Positions 32,470 through 42,827 of a stretch of 64,000 nucleotides of DNA are shown here, one piece after another. The notes below the pieces were generated by a model. The model searched no databases, was not told the origin of the DNA, and was given only the letters and a program-made list of their open reading frames with translations. The stretch's first letter is position 1, and every line of letters begins with the position of its first letter. Both the position numbers and the translations under genes were made by a program. The stretch spans positions 21,693,911 to 21,757,910 of the forward strand of contig CM064538.1 in NCBI GenBank assembly GCA_032716605.1. The letters run 5' to 3'. Source of the stretch: Paralithodes platypus (lineage: Eukaryota > Arthropoda > Malacostraca > Decapoda > Lithodidae).

Positions 32470-32830
32470 TCCAACAACTTTTGCCAAAACTTGATTTTTT
32501 TTTTTTTTTTTCATTTTGGGGGTTTCTTAAGTTGAAAAACAAGAAAACCTGAGCCAATTTTTTTTGCCACTTTCTGACTTTTATGAAGCTGAAAAATCTT
32601 AAAATCCCAGCCAACTTTTGCCAAAACTTGGCTCGATTTTTTTCTTCATTTTGGAGTTTTCTTAAGTTGAAAAAGAAGAAAACCCGAGCCAACTTCTTTT
32701 TTGCACTTGCTGTCTTTTATGCAGCTGAAAAATCTTAAAATCCGAGCCAACTTTTGCCAAAACTTGGCTCGGTTTTTTTCATTTTGGGGTTTTCTCAAGT
32801 TGAAAAACAACAAAACCCGAGGCAACTTTC
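32470..32830. repeat. 136-bp tandem repeat, about 2.6 copies
   Basis: GCCAAAACTTG recurs at 32483, 32620 and 32756. Each unit also contains a T-rich tract and CTTAAGTTGAAAAA. A Lys/Phe-rich minus-strand frame follows the repeat and is not considered a gene. Confidence 0.88.
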
Positions 32831-33552
32831 ATCATAAAAGCCATTACATCGCCTTTTTATGTCTTTAACCCCACATTTTCCCTGATCTTCATAGCCCTCC
32901 CCACAATCGGGCGCCGTGTCTTAAGATCGTTGGATAAAGGGGAAAACTATTTTTGCGGAGGTTGAAACTAATGTCACTCACTATATATTGATGCAAATAA
33001 ACTAAAACTAAAAAACAAATAATGAAAATAATTGGTGGGTGGTTTCCTAAATATTTTCCGAAGAGTCTTGCAGTAGTCTCCTTGAATGCTACCATAAATA
33101 TATATCTTTGTCTATGTCTACTTAGGTGTTAGTGATTTTATATAACATCTGTTGTCTGTGCATTTGTCTTCTTGTTGCAAGCGGGTCGAGTCTAATGTCT
33201 TGTATGAGCAAAGTGACAGTCATCTTTCCTAAGCTTCATAAAATCGCCTAAGGGCACCTGAAATCCTAACAAAAATACGTCACCAGTAAACGCATAAATA
33301 TGTAAGTCACTTAATAAGACGTGGAAGGGCATCTCAAAAATGTCTGCATATTTTAATAGCATCTTGCGGGATTTCAAGAACGTTGGTAAAGACACACTCT
33401 TATTTCTTTTTAACTCTTACTGTAAACCTAATTACGGGCTCTCCCTATGGACCAATGAAAGTACATTAACACTATCTGGTGCAACGTCTTGGGGGTTATT
33501 ATGATATTTTGCTTAATTATTATTGACTGTTTTTATTGTTTTAGCCATTTTT
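32831..33552. other. No feature seen
   Basis: AT-rich low-repeat DNA. Bases 33225-33300 (TTTCCTAAGC..AAATCGCC) faintly recall family C. Confidence 0.5.
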
Positions 33553-33865
33553 GAACAATGTGTTTTAGTTCACCCCCAAGACTTAGAAACACGCCTCTCC
33601 AGGCCCCCTTCAAACTAAAGAAACGTCCCCCAGACCCCATTCAAGCTAAATATGTAGCCTACATTTTTCGGTAGAAAAATGTTCCGGCCAAAGGCCGGTT
33701 TCTCTCAAATTGCAGGCTCGCTCTCGCTCGCCCAGGAAAAATTGACACCTTATTGGGTTGAAACATCTTATAATCGCCAAATTAATGAGGTGAAACGTCT
33801 TAAAATTTACAAACTAATGGAGTAAAACAGGGAGGATCGAAATTTTCCCGCCCTGCACCTAATAG
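33553..33865 (-). mobile_element. Diverged family A element
   Basis: Retains CATTTTTCGGTAGAAAAATG, CCGGCCAAAGGCCGG and GGCTCGCTCTCGCTCGCC, but the ends have decayed (no CTCCCCTTAA). The inner hairpins are the best-conserved parts of this old copy. Confidence 0.82.
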
Positions 33866-33894
33866 GGTTAAGATCAAGAATATTTAATACAGAT

Positions 33895-34044
33895 GAAGTT
33901 GCGTACAGTAATGACCATAAACGTATGATAGGTGCCCCTCCCTAAAGTATGATAGGTACCCCTCCCTAAAGTATGATAGGTGCCCCTCCCTAAAGTTGCG
34001 TACAGTAATGACCATAAACGTATGATAGGTACCCCTCCCTAAAG
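33895..34044. repeat. 26-bp and longer nested tandem duplication
   Basis: GTATGATAGGTRCCCCTCCC occurs four times, and a unit with GCGTACAGTAATGACCATAA occurs twice around it. Confidence 0.9.
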
Positions 34045-34263
34045 TAGCCTATAGTCTATTAGCTGTAAGTAGGAGAGAAATCATGCCCTCTATCCTCTGT
34101 AACTCAAAAAGGACTAGAGCAAATTGGCTGTAAATATCCACATCTATTTATTGACTGACTCTTCCCAAATGATAGAACTATTAGCTCGATTACTCTAGTC
34201 GTTTTTGAGTTACAGAGGTTAGAGGTCATATTTCTCGCCTACTTACAGCGAATAGACTATAGT
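34045..34263. mobile_element. Foldback or MITE with 78-bp arms
   Basis: Arms 34045-34123 and 34188-34263 are inverted repeats (GCCTATAGTCTATTAGCTGT at the left edge) around a 64-bp loop. No target duplication recognised. Confidence 0.75.
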
Positions 34264-34504
34264 AGTACTGCTCAGACACCACCTTGCTCTAGTGCAGGCT
34301 CGTTTCTATAAACAATTACAGCACATAAATATAATTTAATATCCTAGTTTTAAAAAAAGGATATTCTTGTACCTTTTTTCACAACACTTTTAAGGAAATA
34401 TATAGCATCTCACTTACAAACAATAGCTTAGACGTTATTAAATCCCGTATCACCTGGGTACAGAGACAGGAGGAGCAACGGACTCTTATTGTTGGTGTGA
34501 GGCG
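34264..34504. other. No feature seen
   Basis: AT-rich low-repeat DNA. Confidence 0.6.
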
Positions 34505-34612
34505 AGTGTCTTGAGCTTAAGCTGTGGTTTTGTGTATAGTCCTTGGAGTGCCACATGTGTTTTGTTGATTTCATTAATTGAGTTTAGTTGGTTGGTGAAA
34601 AAACTTTGAATT
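34505..34612 (+). mobile_element. tRNA-derived SINE fragment
   Basis: Carries TAGTCCTTGGAGTGCCACAT and TTTCATTAATTGAGTTTAG, then GTTGGTTGGTGAAAAAA, the tail shared by the minus-strand copies at 42543 and 43939. Box B is decayed. Confidence 0.65.
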
Positions 34613-34685
34613 TATATAGGCAACAAAACTAATATTAAGGTGTTTTAATGTTGTTCTATGCAGTGCAGACAACCCAACAATAAAA

Positions 34686-34763
34686 CATGTATTATCTATC
34701 TATCTATATTATCTATCTATCTTATCTATCTATCTTATCTATCTATCTATCTATCTATCTATT
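34686..34763. repeat. (TATC)n microsatellite, 3' tail of the LINE fragment
   Basis: On the minus strand this is (GATA)n starting at the LINE stop codon. Confidence 0.9.
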
Positions 34764-35127
34764 GCCTGACGCCGTGATCCCCGAAGGGGTGGCCACGAAC
34801 GAACCGCCCCCATGCACCTCTGTCCCCAGTCAGTCGACGCCCCTCCCCCCAACCAGCACCGCCTTCGTTCATGTACTTCCTCACTCCATCGTTCCACCTC
34901 TCATTCGGTCTACCTCTCCCTCTCTGTCCCTCCACCTCGCTCTCGTACTCCCTCTTAGTCATTCTCTCGCTTTCCATACGTTCCATATGGCCGAACCATC
35001 TCAAGTTGTTCCTTTTCACACTTTCCAGCACATCTACCTTCACACCACACCTCCTTCTTACTTCCTCATTAGTCTGTCTATCCCTCCATGTAACTCCGCA
35101 CGCACTTCTTAAGTAATTCATTTCCAC
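34763..35127 (-). pseudogene. LINE ORF2 C-terminus (RTE-X/RTE-like)
   Basis: 122 residues from MNYLRSACGVTWRDRQTNEE through LRWFGHMERMESERM and RGRPNERWNDGV to GHPFGDHGVRQ. The stop TAG is the first unit of the (ATAG)n tail, so there is no 3' UTR. Frame intact but 5'-truncated. Sister copy at 44268-45560. Confidence 0.88.
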
Positions 35128-35528
35128 TGCATGTATTATATATTTTTTATTAATTTCACCACAACACCAAACACCGCCAATGAAATTAATTACTTTTTAA
35201 TATCGAATTCAGTCTAAATGTATTTATATACACATGATATGTGATATATCTTTGCGTATAGCCTACGGTATATATTGCGAAATAAAGATGATTGATTGAT
35301 TGCTTGATTGATTGGTACTGTAAGGGATAAAGTGCAAACTATTATGTATTGCAGTAGGGTACCGTACGGTAAGTAATGCGAGGGCTGTGTAGTACATTTA
35401 GTTGAGTCCATTAGCATTTGTTTAGGTAAATTTGGGGGATATTAATCGCTTAAAAAATAATTTGTCTATCACATTAATTATTTAGTATACCACGTTTGAT
35501 AATCAGTGTAAATATAGTTAGCCTTGGA
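35128..35528. other. No feature seen
   Basis: AT-rich low-repeat DNA with a short (GATT)n run near 35290. Confidence 0.6.
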
Positions 35529-35576
<48 letters not shown>

Positions 35577-35760
35577 ATGCTCAGGCCCAATCCCCACTTT
35601 TCCTATTTTTTAATTTCTATTAAATTTTATTTTGTTTTGTTTTGTTTTTTTCTTGGGGTGGCCGACTCAAGACAGAGCAAGAACAGGGAAAACACAAAAC
35701 ACAACATAAAACAACGAACAAACACAGATAAACACAAACTCACACACATCTAGGCTTGGT
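35529..35760 (-). repeat. (TATC)n plus retroelement tail module
   Basis: Minus strand: GACTCAAGACAGAGC-type sequence with T/A-rich tract, AAAAGTGGGGATTGGGCCTG and then (GATA)n (35577-35529). Longest copy of the GGGGATTGGGCC module. Possible SINE or LINE 3' end. Confidence 0.6.
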
Positions 35761-36480
35761 ATGAGGATAAAACTATCTGTATATAGGCTAGTTAAAAATA
35801 TACTTGGATCCCGGGAGGATCACATGCTTTCATTAGTTTATTCTAGTGCATTGGGGTTTGTAATGGAGGATTAATGTTAAGAACGGGGCGTTACTTAATA
35901 TAGCCTAACTTCGTATGGTAATAGGCCCAATATGGACACTAACAGTCCCCGCCTATAAAAAGAAGCGTTTGCTTAATTAACACCGAAAGAGTAACCTATC
36001 CTACTTTAAGTGCGGTTAATATGTGGGTGCGTTTCAAAGATTTAGTAATTTTTGTTTACACTATTTACAACAATATTTTAGAAATATATCCCAGTAGTCC
36101 AAGATCGTTCTGTTGACAGCGTGCAAAAAATTACTTCATGCGAGCACTTTGCTAGGCTACCAGTATTGTCAATAGGCTGAACGGGACACTAGCTAGCATA
36201 ATTGTTTTGCTTCGCATATTAGCTGACCGCACATCCATCCATCAATGACTGTTTTCATGTATATGTATTCGCTTAATAGAGCTCTGAAATTGCGAAAAGT
36301 ATCACACTCGTCGAAAATATATTTTGTAACTACCAGCAATTAGGCTTTAATGTCGTATGAGCCCACGGTCTGTATAAAAAGAAGTGCCGGTATACAAGAA
36401 CAGTGGAAACTTTAATAAAATATTCAACTATTTACAGCTATATACTGATGTGAGACTAATATTCAATATAAATACTTGCT
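35761..36480. other. Low-repeat DNA, no gene seen
   Basis: No frames of note. TATAAAA at about 36373 lacks a supporting initiator. Confidence 0.5.
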
Positions 36481-38018
36481 TATAACTGTAGCCTAATGGT
36501 CTTATAGTGTAGGCCTATTATACTAAAGGTATAGTGTATAGTGATGGATATTAGGCTTATAACTGTAGCCTAATGGTCTTATAGTGTAGGCCTATTATAC
36601 TAAAGGTATAGTGTATAGTGATGGATATTAGGCTTATAACTGTAGCCTAATGGTCTTATAGTGTAGGCCTATTATACTAAAGGTATAGTGTATAGTGATG
36701 GATATTAGGCTTATAACTGTAGCCTAATGGTCTTATAGTGTAGGCCTATTATACTAAAGGTATAGTGTATAGTGATGGATATTAGGCTTAAACTGTAGCC
36801 TAATGGTCTTATAGTGTAGGCCTATTATACTAAAGGTATAGTGTATAGTGATGGATATTAGGCTTATAACTGTAGCCTAATGGTCTTATAGTGTAGGCCT
36901 ATTATACTAAAGGTATAGTGTATAGTGATGGATATTAGGCTTATAACTGTAGCCTAATGGTCTTATAGTGTAGGCCTATTATACTAAAGGTATAGTGTAT
37001 AGTGATGGATATTAGGCTTATAACTGTAGCCTAATGGTCTTATAGTGTAGGCCTATTATACTAAAGGTATAGTGTATAGTGATGGATATTAGGCTTATAA
37101 CTGTAGCCTAATGGTCTTATAGTGTAGGCCTATTATACTAAAGGTATAGTGTATAGTGATGGATATTAGGCTTATAACTGTAGCCTAATGGTCTTATAGT
37201 GTAGGCCTATTATACTAAAGGTATAGTGTATAGTGATGGATATTAGGCTTATAACTGTAGCCTAATGGTCTTATAGTGTAGGCCTATTATACTAAAGGTA
37301 TAGTGTATAGTGATGGATATTAGGCTTATAACTGTAGCCTAATGGTCTTATAGTGTAGGCCTATTATACTAAAGGTATAGTGTATAGTGATGGATATTAG
37401 GCTTATAACTGTAGCCTAATGGTCTTATAGTGTAGGCCTATTATACTAAAGGTATAGTGTATAGTGATGGATATTAGGCTTATAACTGTAGCCTAATGGT
37501 CTTATAGTGTAGGCCTATTATACTAAAGGTATAGTGTATAGTGATGGATATTAGGCTTATAACTGTAGCCTAATGGTCTTATAGTGTAGGCCTATTATAC
37601 TAAAGGTATAGTGTATAGTGATGGATATTAGGCTTATAACTGTAGCCTAATGGTCTTATAGTGTAGGCCTATTATACTAAAGGTATAGTGTATAGTGATG
37701 GATATTAGGCTTATAACTGTAGCCTAATGGTCTTATAGTGTAGGCCTATTATACTAAAGGTATAGTGTATAGTGATGGATATTAGGCTTATAACTGTAGC
37801 CTAATGGTCTTATAGTGTAGGCCTATTATACTAAAGGTATAGTGTATAGTGATGGATATTAGGCTTATAACTGTAGCCTAATGGTCTTATAGTGTAGGCC
37901 TATTATACTAAAGGTATAGTGTATAGTGATGGATATTAGGCTTATAACTGTAGCCTAATGGTCTTATAGTGTAGGCCTATTATACTAAAGGTATAGTGTA
38001 CAGTGATGGATATTAGGC
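36481..38018. repeat. 77-bp satellite, about 20 copies
   Basis: Unit begins TATAACTGTAGCCTAATGGT and includes TAGTGTAGGCCTATTATACT. Copies are almost identical; I see one 1-bp deletion (near 36790) and one substitution in the last copy (CAGTGATGG). Each unit has inverted motifs (AGGCCT, GTAGCCTA/TAGGCCTA). Confidence 0.97.
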
Positions 38019-39608
38019 CTATTGCTTGCACCTCGTATTATCAATGTGTTTAGTAGGCTTACGAGTTTTCATTGAACATGTAGGCTACCATAAATAATTA
38101 ATGCATATGCGATGTATTGTTGCATACTAAGTTACTGCACAATTTTATTTGCGGACTTAACATATACCTTGTATTAATTAAAATGTAAAACTTGCAAACT
38201 AAACAAACCAAAATTGGGACAAGGACAATATAAAGTCAAATTAAATTATCAAAATCGCTATGTGGAAACAACGCTTACTAAAATGAAAATTATTAAATAA
38301 AAGAACACAATCCACCACATAGGGTGTACATTACTACATGAGCAAGTTAATCTGTTTCCCAAGCAAACTAATCGCACATATAACAACGCACTATCGTCAC
38401 GTTAAAGGAAGTAGTCAAGTTTGGGAAGTCAGTATATACAAATATCGGGAAGTATTAGGTGAACATGTCAAGACACACTACTAGGTTATGCATTTGTATT
38501 CATTCTACACTTTTACAGTTACATATCTTTCTGAGTATGGTGGTGGCCATTATATATGAGTAGCCTAACTGACAATTTTCCGTGCTTGAATTATTATTAG
38601 TATTGTACAGATTACATTAAATAACGATGATATTGCTCATATTAAGTTATTTGGCGAAAACTCAGGCGTGATGGTTGGCTACTCCTGTACTGTAGGCTAC
38701 CAGTCTTTATTAATGTTGTCTTCATTGCATATGCGCAATGTTTGTTACAAGTTTGTTCCTTACACATTTCAATATATACAATTCCAAAGCCACCACTTCG
38801 ATAATGTTGCCCATCTGTCATACAAATCACTAGAATATCTTTAAAAGTGACACGACTTGCAGGTTACATTTTTGTTTCACGTATACAGTATATTGTCATA
38901 TCGGTTCGTTCTGTGTCAAGACTCGGTACCTCACAGACAAGTTTGAGTGGCTTCACGCTTAATATAAATCTCCCGGCATGCCTATTCAAACCGTCCAACC
39001 ATTGGCACACAAGATCAGAATACTTTAACATTGTTTTTATACATAATATTCAGTCTGGCGGCCTTTTAAATTGAGAGTGTACCGTGGTGGTCTGCGGCGG
39101 TATTGTCCGATATAGCTTACGTAATAATCACAATGATTCTGTTGATAGGTAGGCTATATAAAATGACGTTAGGGTTGCTTTCATATTATAGTATATAGGC
39201 TATAATTGAAGCAATGGCAATGCCAACTGTAATAAGGAAAACAATGGACGTCGTAATTGAATATGTTGCAGTGTAGGTTAAACTATTTGTGGCAACATTC
39301 TATACGGGTGGGCATGACGTCAAATTAATATTTTAATCAAGAATTAGTAACTGCTGTACATCTCTATTCTCATTCAATACTATTAATCATGAAATAGGGC
39401 AGTTAGTGTGGAAATAGGGCAAAACCAATCATTTACACCTTCATTGCTCGCTCTGCTAGGTCAACCTAGCAACCTCTTTTGGCTGCTTGCTTTGCTAGCC
39501 TAGCAGAGCCAGCAGAGTGAGGAAGCAATGTCGTTCCGCTCGCCTAGTAAAACATTTTGACAAAGCAATGTTTTGCTCGCTGTCAACAGAATGCACTGCA
39601 GGTTAGAT
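38019..39608. other. Low-repeat DNA without recognisable gene
   Basis: AT-rich. Frames up to 75 codons show no domain. GCTAGCCTAGCAGAGCCAGC-type small inverted motifs cluster at 39440-39545. Confidence 0.5.
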
Positions 39609-39740
39609 AAGGTTGCCAGGTTAGGTTAATGACAATATTGTTGTCGCAAGTACCGGTGTCATGTGACACAAGTCTGCCGCATCACATGACACCGCCACTT
39701 CCTACGACAATATTGTCATTAACCTAACCAGACAACCCTA
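39609..39740. repeat. 60-bp-arm hairpin with CCTAACC flanks
   Basis: Arms 39609-39666 and 39682-39740 pair nearly throughout (GGTTAATGACAATATTGT with its inverse) around a 15-bp loop. Probable foldback element. Confidence 0.8.
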
Positions 39741-39924
39741 CCTAACCCTGACCCCCGCTTGTCTTAAAAGTGATGAAGAACATATCAAAATACTAAAACA
39801 AAACGGCAGGAGAATGAAAAACACCCCTGAAACCACCGCGCATCGTAATGGGTCGGCATGATCCTGTGTAGCGGGTTGAACGGTATTTCAGATGCCTATT
39901 TACTAAGAAATATTGAACAATACC

Positions 39925-39963
39925 TTTAACCTAACCTAACCAAAACCTAACCTAACCTAACCT
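39925..39963. repeat. Interstitial CCTAA telomere-like repeat
   Basis: Seven CCTAA-like units in 39 bp, the arthropod telomere motif. Short and interrupted (CCAAAACC). Confidence 0.75.
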
Positions 39964-40045
39964 TCTCTAGTATATTAGTGGACTATTTATGAATGTAAAT
40001 TGTAAAAATATTTTGTAACATTACCAAATTATTGAGATATAAGAA

Positions 40046-40498
40046 CAGGAGCGCGTTCGGTAAACCTATCGCCGATTCGTCTGATAGCGCTTGATAGAAC
40101 GGTGTTTCGATTTCACTACCAAACGACACAGATCGCCGATCGGTCTGCCAGAGCTTTGTAAACAATAACAATAGCCCTTTGACCCAAGAAAGAAGAAGAA
40201 GAAGAAGACATCGCAACAAGAATTGTTTATTTTTCGCCTATTTTTCGTAGTGTGTTTAATATTTACATAAATTGTATTCAAGAAGGGGAAACACGATACG
40301 CAATCTATAGTATTAGCAATATAATAACTTTAAATGGTTTGTTTACATTCTCGTCGATCATTCGATCGACCTCCGAGGACCGATCGCTCTGATAGCTAAA
40401 ACAGCAATCGTTTTCGATCGCCGATTCGTTGAATCGGCGGCTATCGCGTTCGCTAGAGCTATCGGCCCTAAACGATAGGTCTACCGAACGCGCCCCTG
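40046..40498. mobile_element. MITE with CAGGRGCGCGTTCGGTARAC ends
   Basis: Terminal inverted repeats of about 28 bp: CAGGAGCGCGTTCGGTAAAC at the left and the inverse of CAGGGGCGCGTTCGGTAGAC at the right. Both inner sides hold GATCG palindromes and TGTTTAC motifs. CAG-GCG ends recall hAT elements, but the 8 bp on each side (TATAAGAA, GTCTTCCC) do not match. An outer 16-bp inverted pair (ATCCTGTGTAGCGGG near 39860 and its inverse near 40505) brackets it. Confidence 0.65.
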
Positions 40499-40715
40499 GT
40501 CTTCCCGCTACACAGGATTATACCAATGGGTCAACAGAAAACAGGTGCGAAGGTAAATTCGTCGGCGATAGTGTCGATGGACGCCATATAATATTGTTTA
40601 AAAATAGTAAATATGGCTAAACACTTGTAAACCTTTGAAACGCACCCACAAATATAGCCTACCATACTACAAGTAGGATGGTCTACTCTTTCGGTATTGT
40701 TTAAGCGGTTTCTGT

Positions 40716-41051
40716 TTAAGGGGAGATTTCCACTTGAAGGATTTTTTTCTTGACGCCTTTCTCCCTCATGTTTAGCCCCAATGTTTTTATAATTTTAAGA
40801 CGTTCGCCCCATTATTTTGACGATTTTAAGAACTTTCGACCCATTTCTGTTAATTTTAAGACCTTTCGTGCCATTTAGGTGTCGATTTTATCCTGGCGAG
40901 CGATAGCGAGCCTGTTATTTAAGAGGAACCGGCTTTCAGCCGGGACATTTTTCTACCGAAAAATGTACAAATTTATCTTGAAAGGGGGTCAAGGGGGTGA
41001 AATTTTAAGATTGCTGAAGGAGTAGGAAACAAACTAAAAACCTCCCCTTAA
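40716..41051 (+). mobile_element. Family A TTAA element, complete
   Basis: 336 bp, TTAAGGGGAGATTTCC to ACCTCCCCTTAA. Its hairpin is CCGGCTTTCAGCCGG: a C-G pair has become T-A on both sides, so pairing is kept. Confidence 0.93.
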
Positions 41052-41099
41052 GAGATAGGCCTAATAGTGTTAATAATAGTGTTACTGTCACTATTACCC

Positions 41100-41425
41100 T
41101 TGATGGGAGGTATTTAGTTTGTTCCCTAGGCCTCCATCAACCTTAAAATTACACCCCCTCAAGTCCCTTTCAAGATAAATTTGTACATTTTTCGGTAGAA
41201 AAATTTCCCGGCCGAAGGCCGGTTCCTCTTAAATTACAGGCTCGCTATCGCTCGCCAGGATAAAATAGACACCTGAATTGCACGAAAGGTCTTAATATGG
41301 GGTGAAAGTTCTTAAAATCGCTAAACTAATGGGGCAAACGTTTTATAATATCAAAAGCAATGGGGCTAAACATGAGGGAGAAAGGGGTCAAGAAATAAAT
41401 CCCTCAAGTGGAGACCTCCCCTTAA
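41100..41425 (-). mobile_element. Family A TTAA element, inverted partner
   Basis: Inverted copy 48 bp from the previous one. Left TTAA mutated to TTGA, right TTAA (41422) shared with a family B fragment. Intact CCGGCCGAAGGCCGG. Confidence 0.92.
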
Positions 41426-41598
41426 GGGGGGGTCACCTGCCTTTTTTTATGTCTTTGGGTTGTATCCATTCGGTCCCATTCAGCCTACTATTTTAAGACT
41501 TTTTTCCTATTCAGGAATCAATTTTTTTCCTGGCGAGCGACAGTGAGCCATCATTGTATGGAGAAATCCGGCTTCGCTGGAGACATTTCGGTCAATAT
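41422..41598 (+). mobile_element. Family B left-half fragment
   Basis: TTAAGGGGGGGTCACCTGCC through GCGAGCGACAGTGAGCC and CCGGCTTCGCTGG, then truncated. The right arm is missing. Confidence 0.85.
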
Positions 41599-41717
41599 AA
41601 AGTTTATGTAATTAATTTGCTAAAGAATAGTTTATTTTTATTTTTTTTTTTATCTATTTTAGAGTTGTGTAAGGGTGTTTTGATGTGTGATAATAGTAGG
41701 AAATGCATATTTATCCA

Positions 41718-41800
41718 TTAACCCATTGGCTGCGGGAGACGTTCTGGAATGCCATGGCAATTGCAATTTACAGAAAATTCCAGGCTTTTAAAGAGGGGTA
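41718..41800 (+). mobile_element. Family E fragment
   Basis: TTAACCCATTGGCTGCGGGA and ATGCCATGGCAATT match the left end of the element at 49724-50155. Bases 41801-41993 show G-rich but otherwise unremarkable sequence. Confidence 0.65.
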
Positions 41801-41993
41801 CGGGGTAGCTATGGGGGTAAGTGGTGATCCATTGAAGGGGTGAAGAGGTGAGGGGTGGGGTGGGGAAGGGGTAGTAGGCGAGTCAGACAATTTTGTTTGA
41901 AGACTTAAATGACTATGCAAAGGAATACAAGCAATTTAACATGAGATAACATTGTTTTGGTCAATTTATCACTTCCGAAGGCATAATTTGAAC

Positions 41994-42359
41994 TTAGGGG
42001 ACAGTGGCTGTTTGTTTGGTCTATTAATTCATTTATTCATATATTTTTTTAATATCCTCCCTAGACCTCCATCAAGCTTGGAAAAACACCCCCTGGAACC
42101 CCCCCCCCCCCCTTCAAGATATATTTGTAAACATTTTGGTAGAAAAATGTCCCGGCCAAAGGCCTATTCCTCCTAAAATTATAGGCTCGCTATCGCTTGC
42201 CAGGAAAAAATCGACACCTAAATGGCACGAATGACAAAGAAATGGGGTGAAAGGTCATAAAATCCCCAAACTAATGGAACCAACGTCTTAAAATCTCAAA
42301 ACTAGTGGGGCTAAACATTGGGAGAAGGGGGTCCAGAAAAACGGTCTGTCTCCCCTTAA
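41994..42359 (-). mobile_element. Family A TTAA element
   Basis: Left TTAA mutated to TTAG (TTAGGGGACAGTGG), right end CTCCCCTTAA. Hairpin CCGGCCAAAGGCCTA partly lost. A run of ten C near 42103. Confidence 0.88.
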
Positions 42360-42542
42360 CTACACATTTATCTTTGCATAGGCTATACAATAATACAGAC
42401 TAAACAGAAAGGACTCAGCTTTCTTTTGACACCCTGTCTTGAGTCACGGAGCAAGCTGGCAAGTGAGAGACGGATTACCTGAGTTTTACGGGCGATTGCT
42501 ATACCGTCGAAATTGTGGGTCTGTAGGTCTGTGATATAAATT

Positions 42543-42671
42543 ATTATGTTTTTTCACCAACCCACTTTACTTCTAAACTCAATTAATGAAATCAACAAAT
42601 ACATGTGGCACTCCAAGGACTCAAACCTAGGATACTCACACGAGAGATTTTATGTCAACATTCAACGATCA
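42543..42671 (-). mobile_element. tRNA-derived SINE
   Basis: Same tail and head as the copy at 43939-44116: decayed box B (GGTTTGAGTCC), CACATGTATTTGTTGATTTC. Bases 42360-42542 show nothing recognisable. Confidence 0.65.
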
Positions 42672-42827
42672 TCAACATTTCTGGAATACTTTACGCTGGT
42701 ATCGGAAGCTAGACTGATGGTAGATGAATTTAGGTGACCGAAATATATTAAGTGTTCACCTCATAAGCTGCCAGACCAGTATTGAGGATAAATGTTGAGG
42801 GGAAAACCGGTCGTGTGATACCGGCTT
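42672..42827 (+). repeat. Dispersed repeat F ending in GTGTGATACCGGCTTAA
   Basis: Matches 52884-53022 in inverted orientation: AACATTTCTGGAATA, AGGTGACCGAAATAT, CTCATAAGCTGCCAGACCAG, GTGATACCGGCTT. Both copies abut a TTAA element. Confidence 0.75.

Noticed and set aside
36481..38018. Regular 77-bp repeats considered as a CRISPR-like array
   Set aside because: No unique spacers; whole units are identical, and the genome is eukaryotic.
38019..39608. Search for host exons in the low-repeat stretch
   Set aside because: Frames are at most 75 codons without known motifs; nothing to support a gene.
39925..39963. Chromosome end
   Set aside because: Only seven CCTAA-like units, interrupted, with normal sequence on both sides; interstitial.
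40716..40720. Calling family A and B piggyBac elements outright
   Set aside because: TTAA duplication fits, but no transposase and no typical piggyBac terminal CCC motif after TTAA on the expected strand; left as inference.
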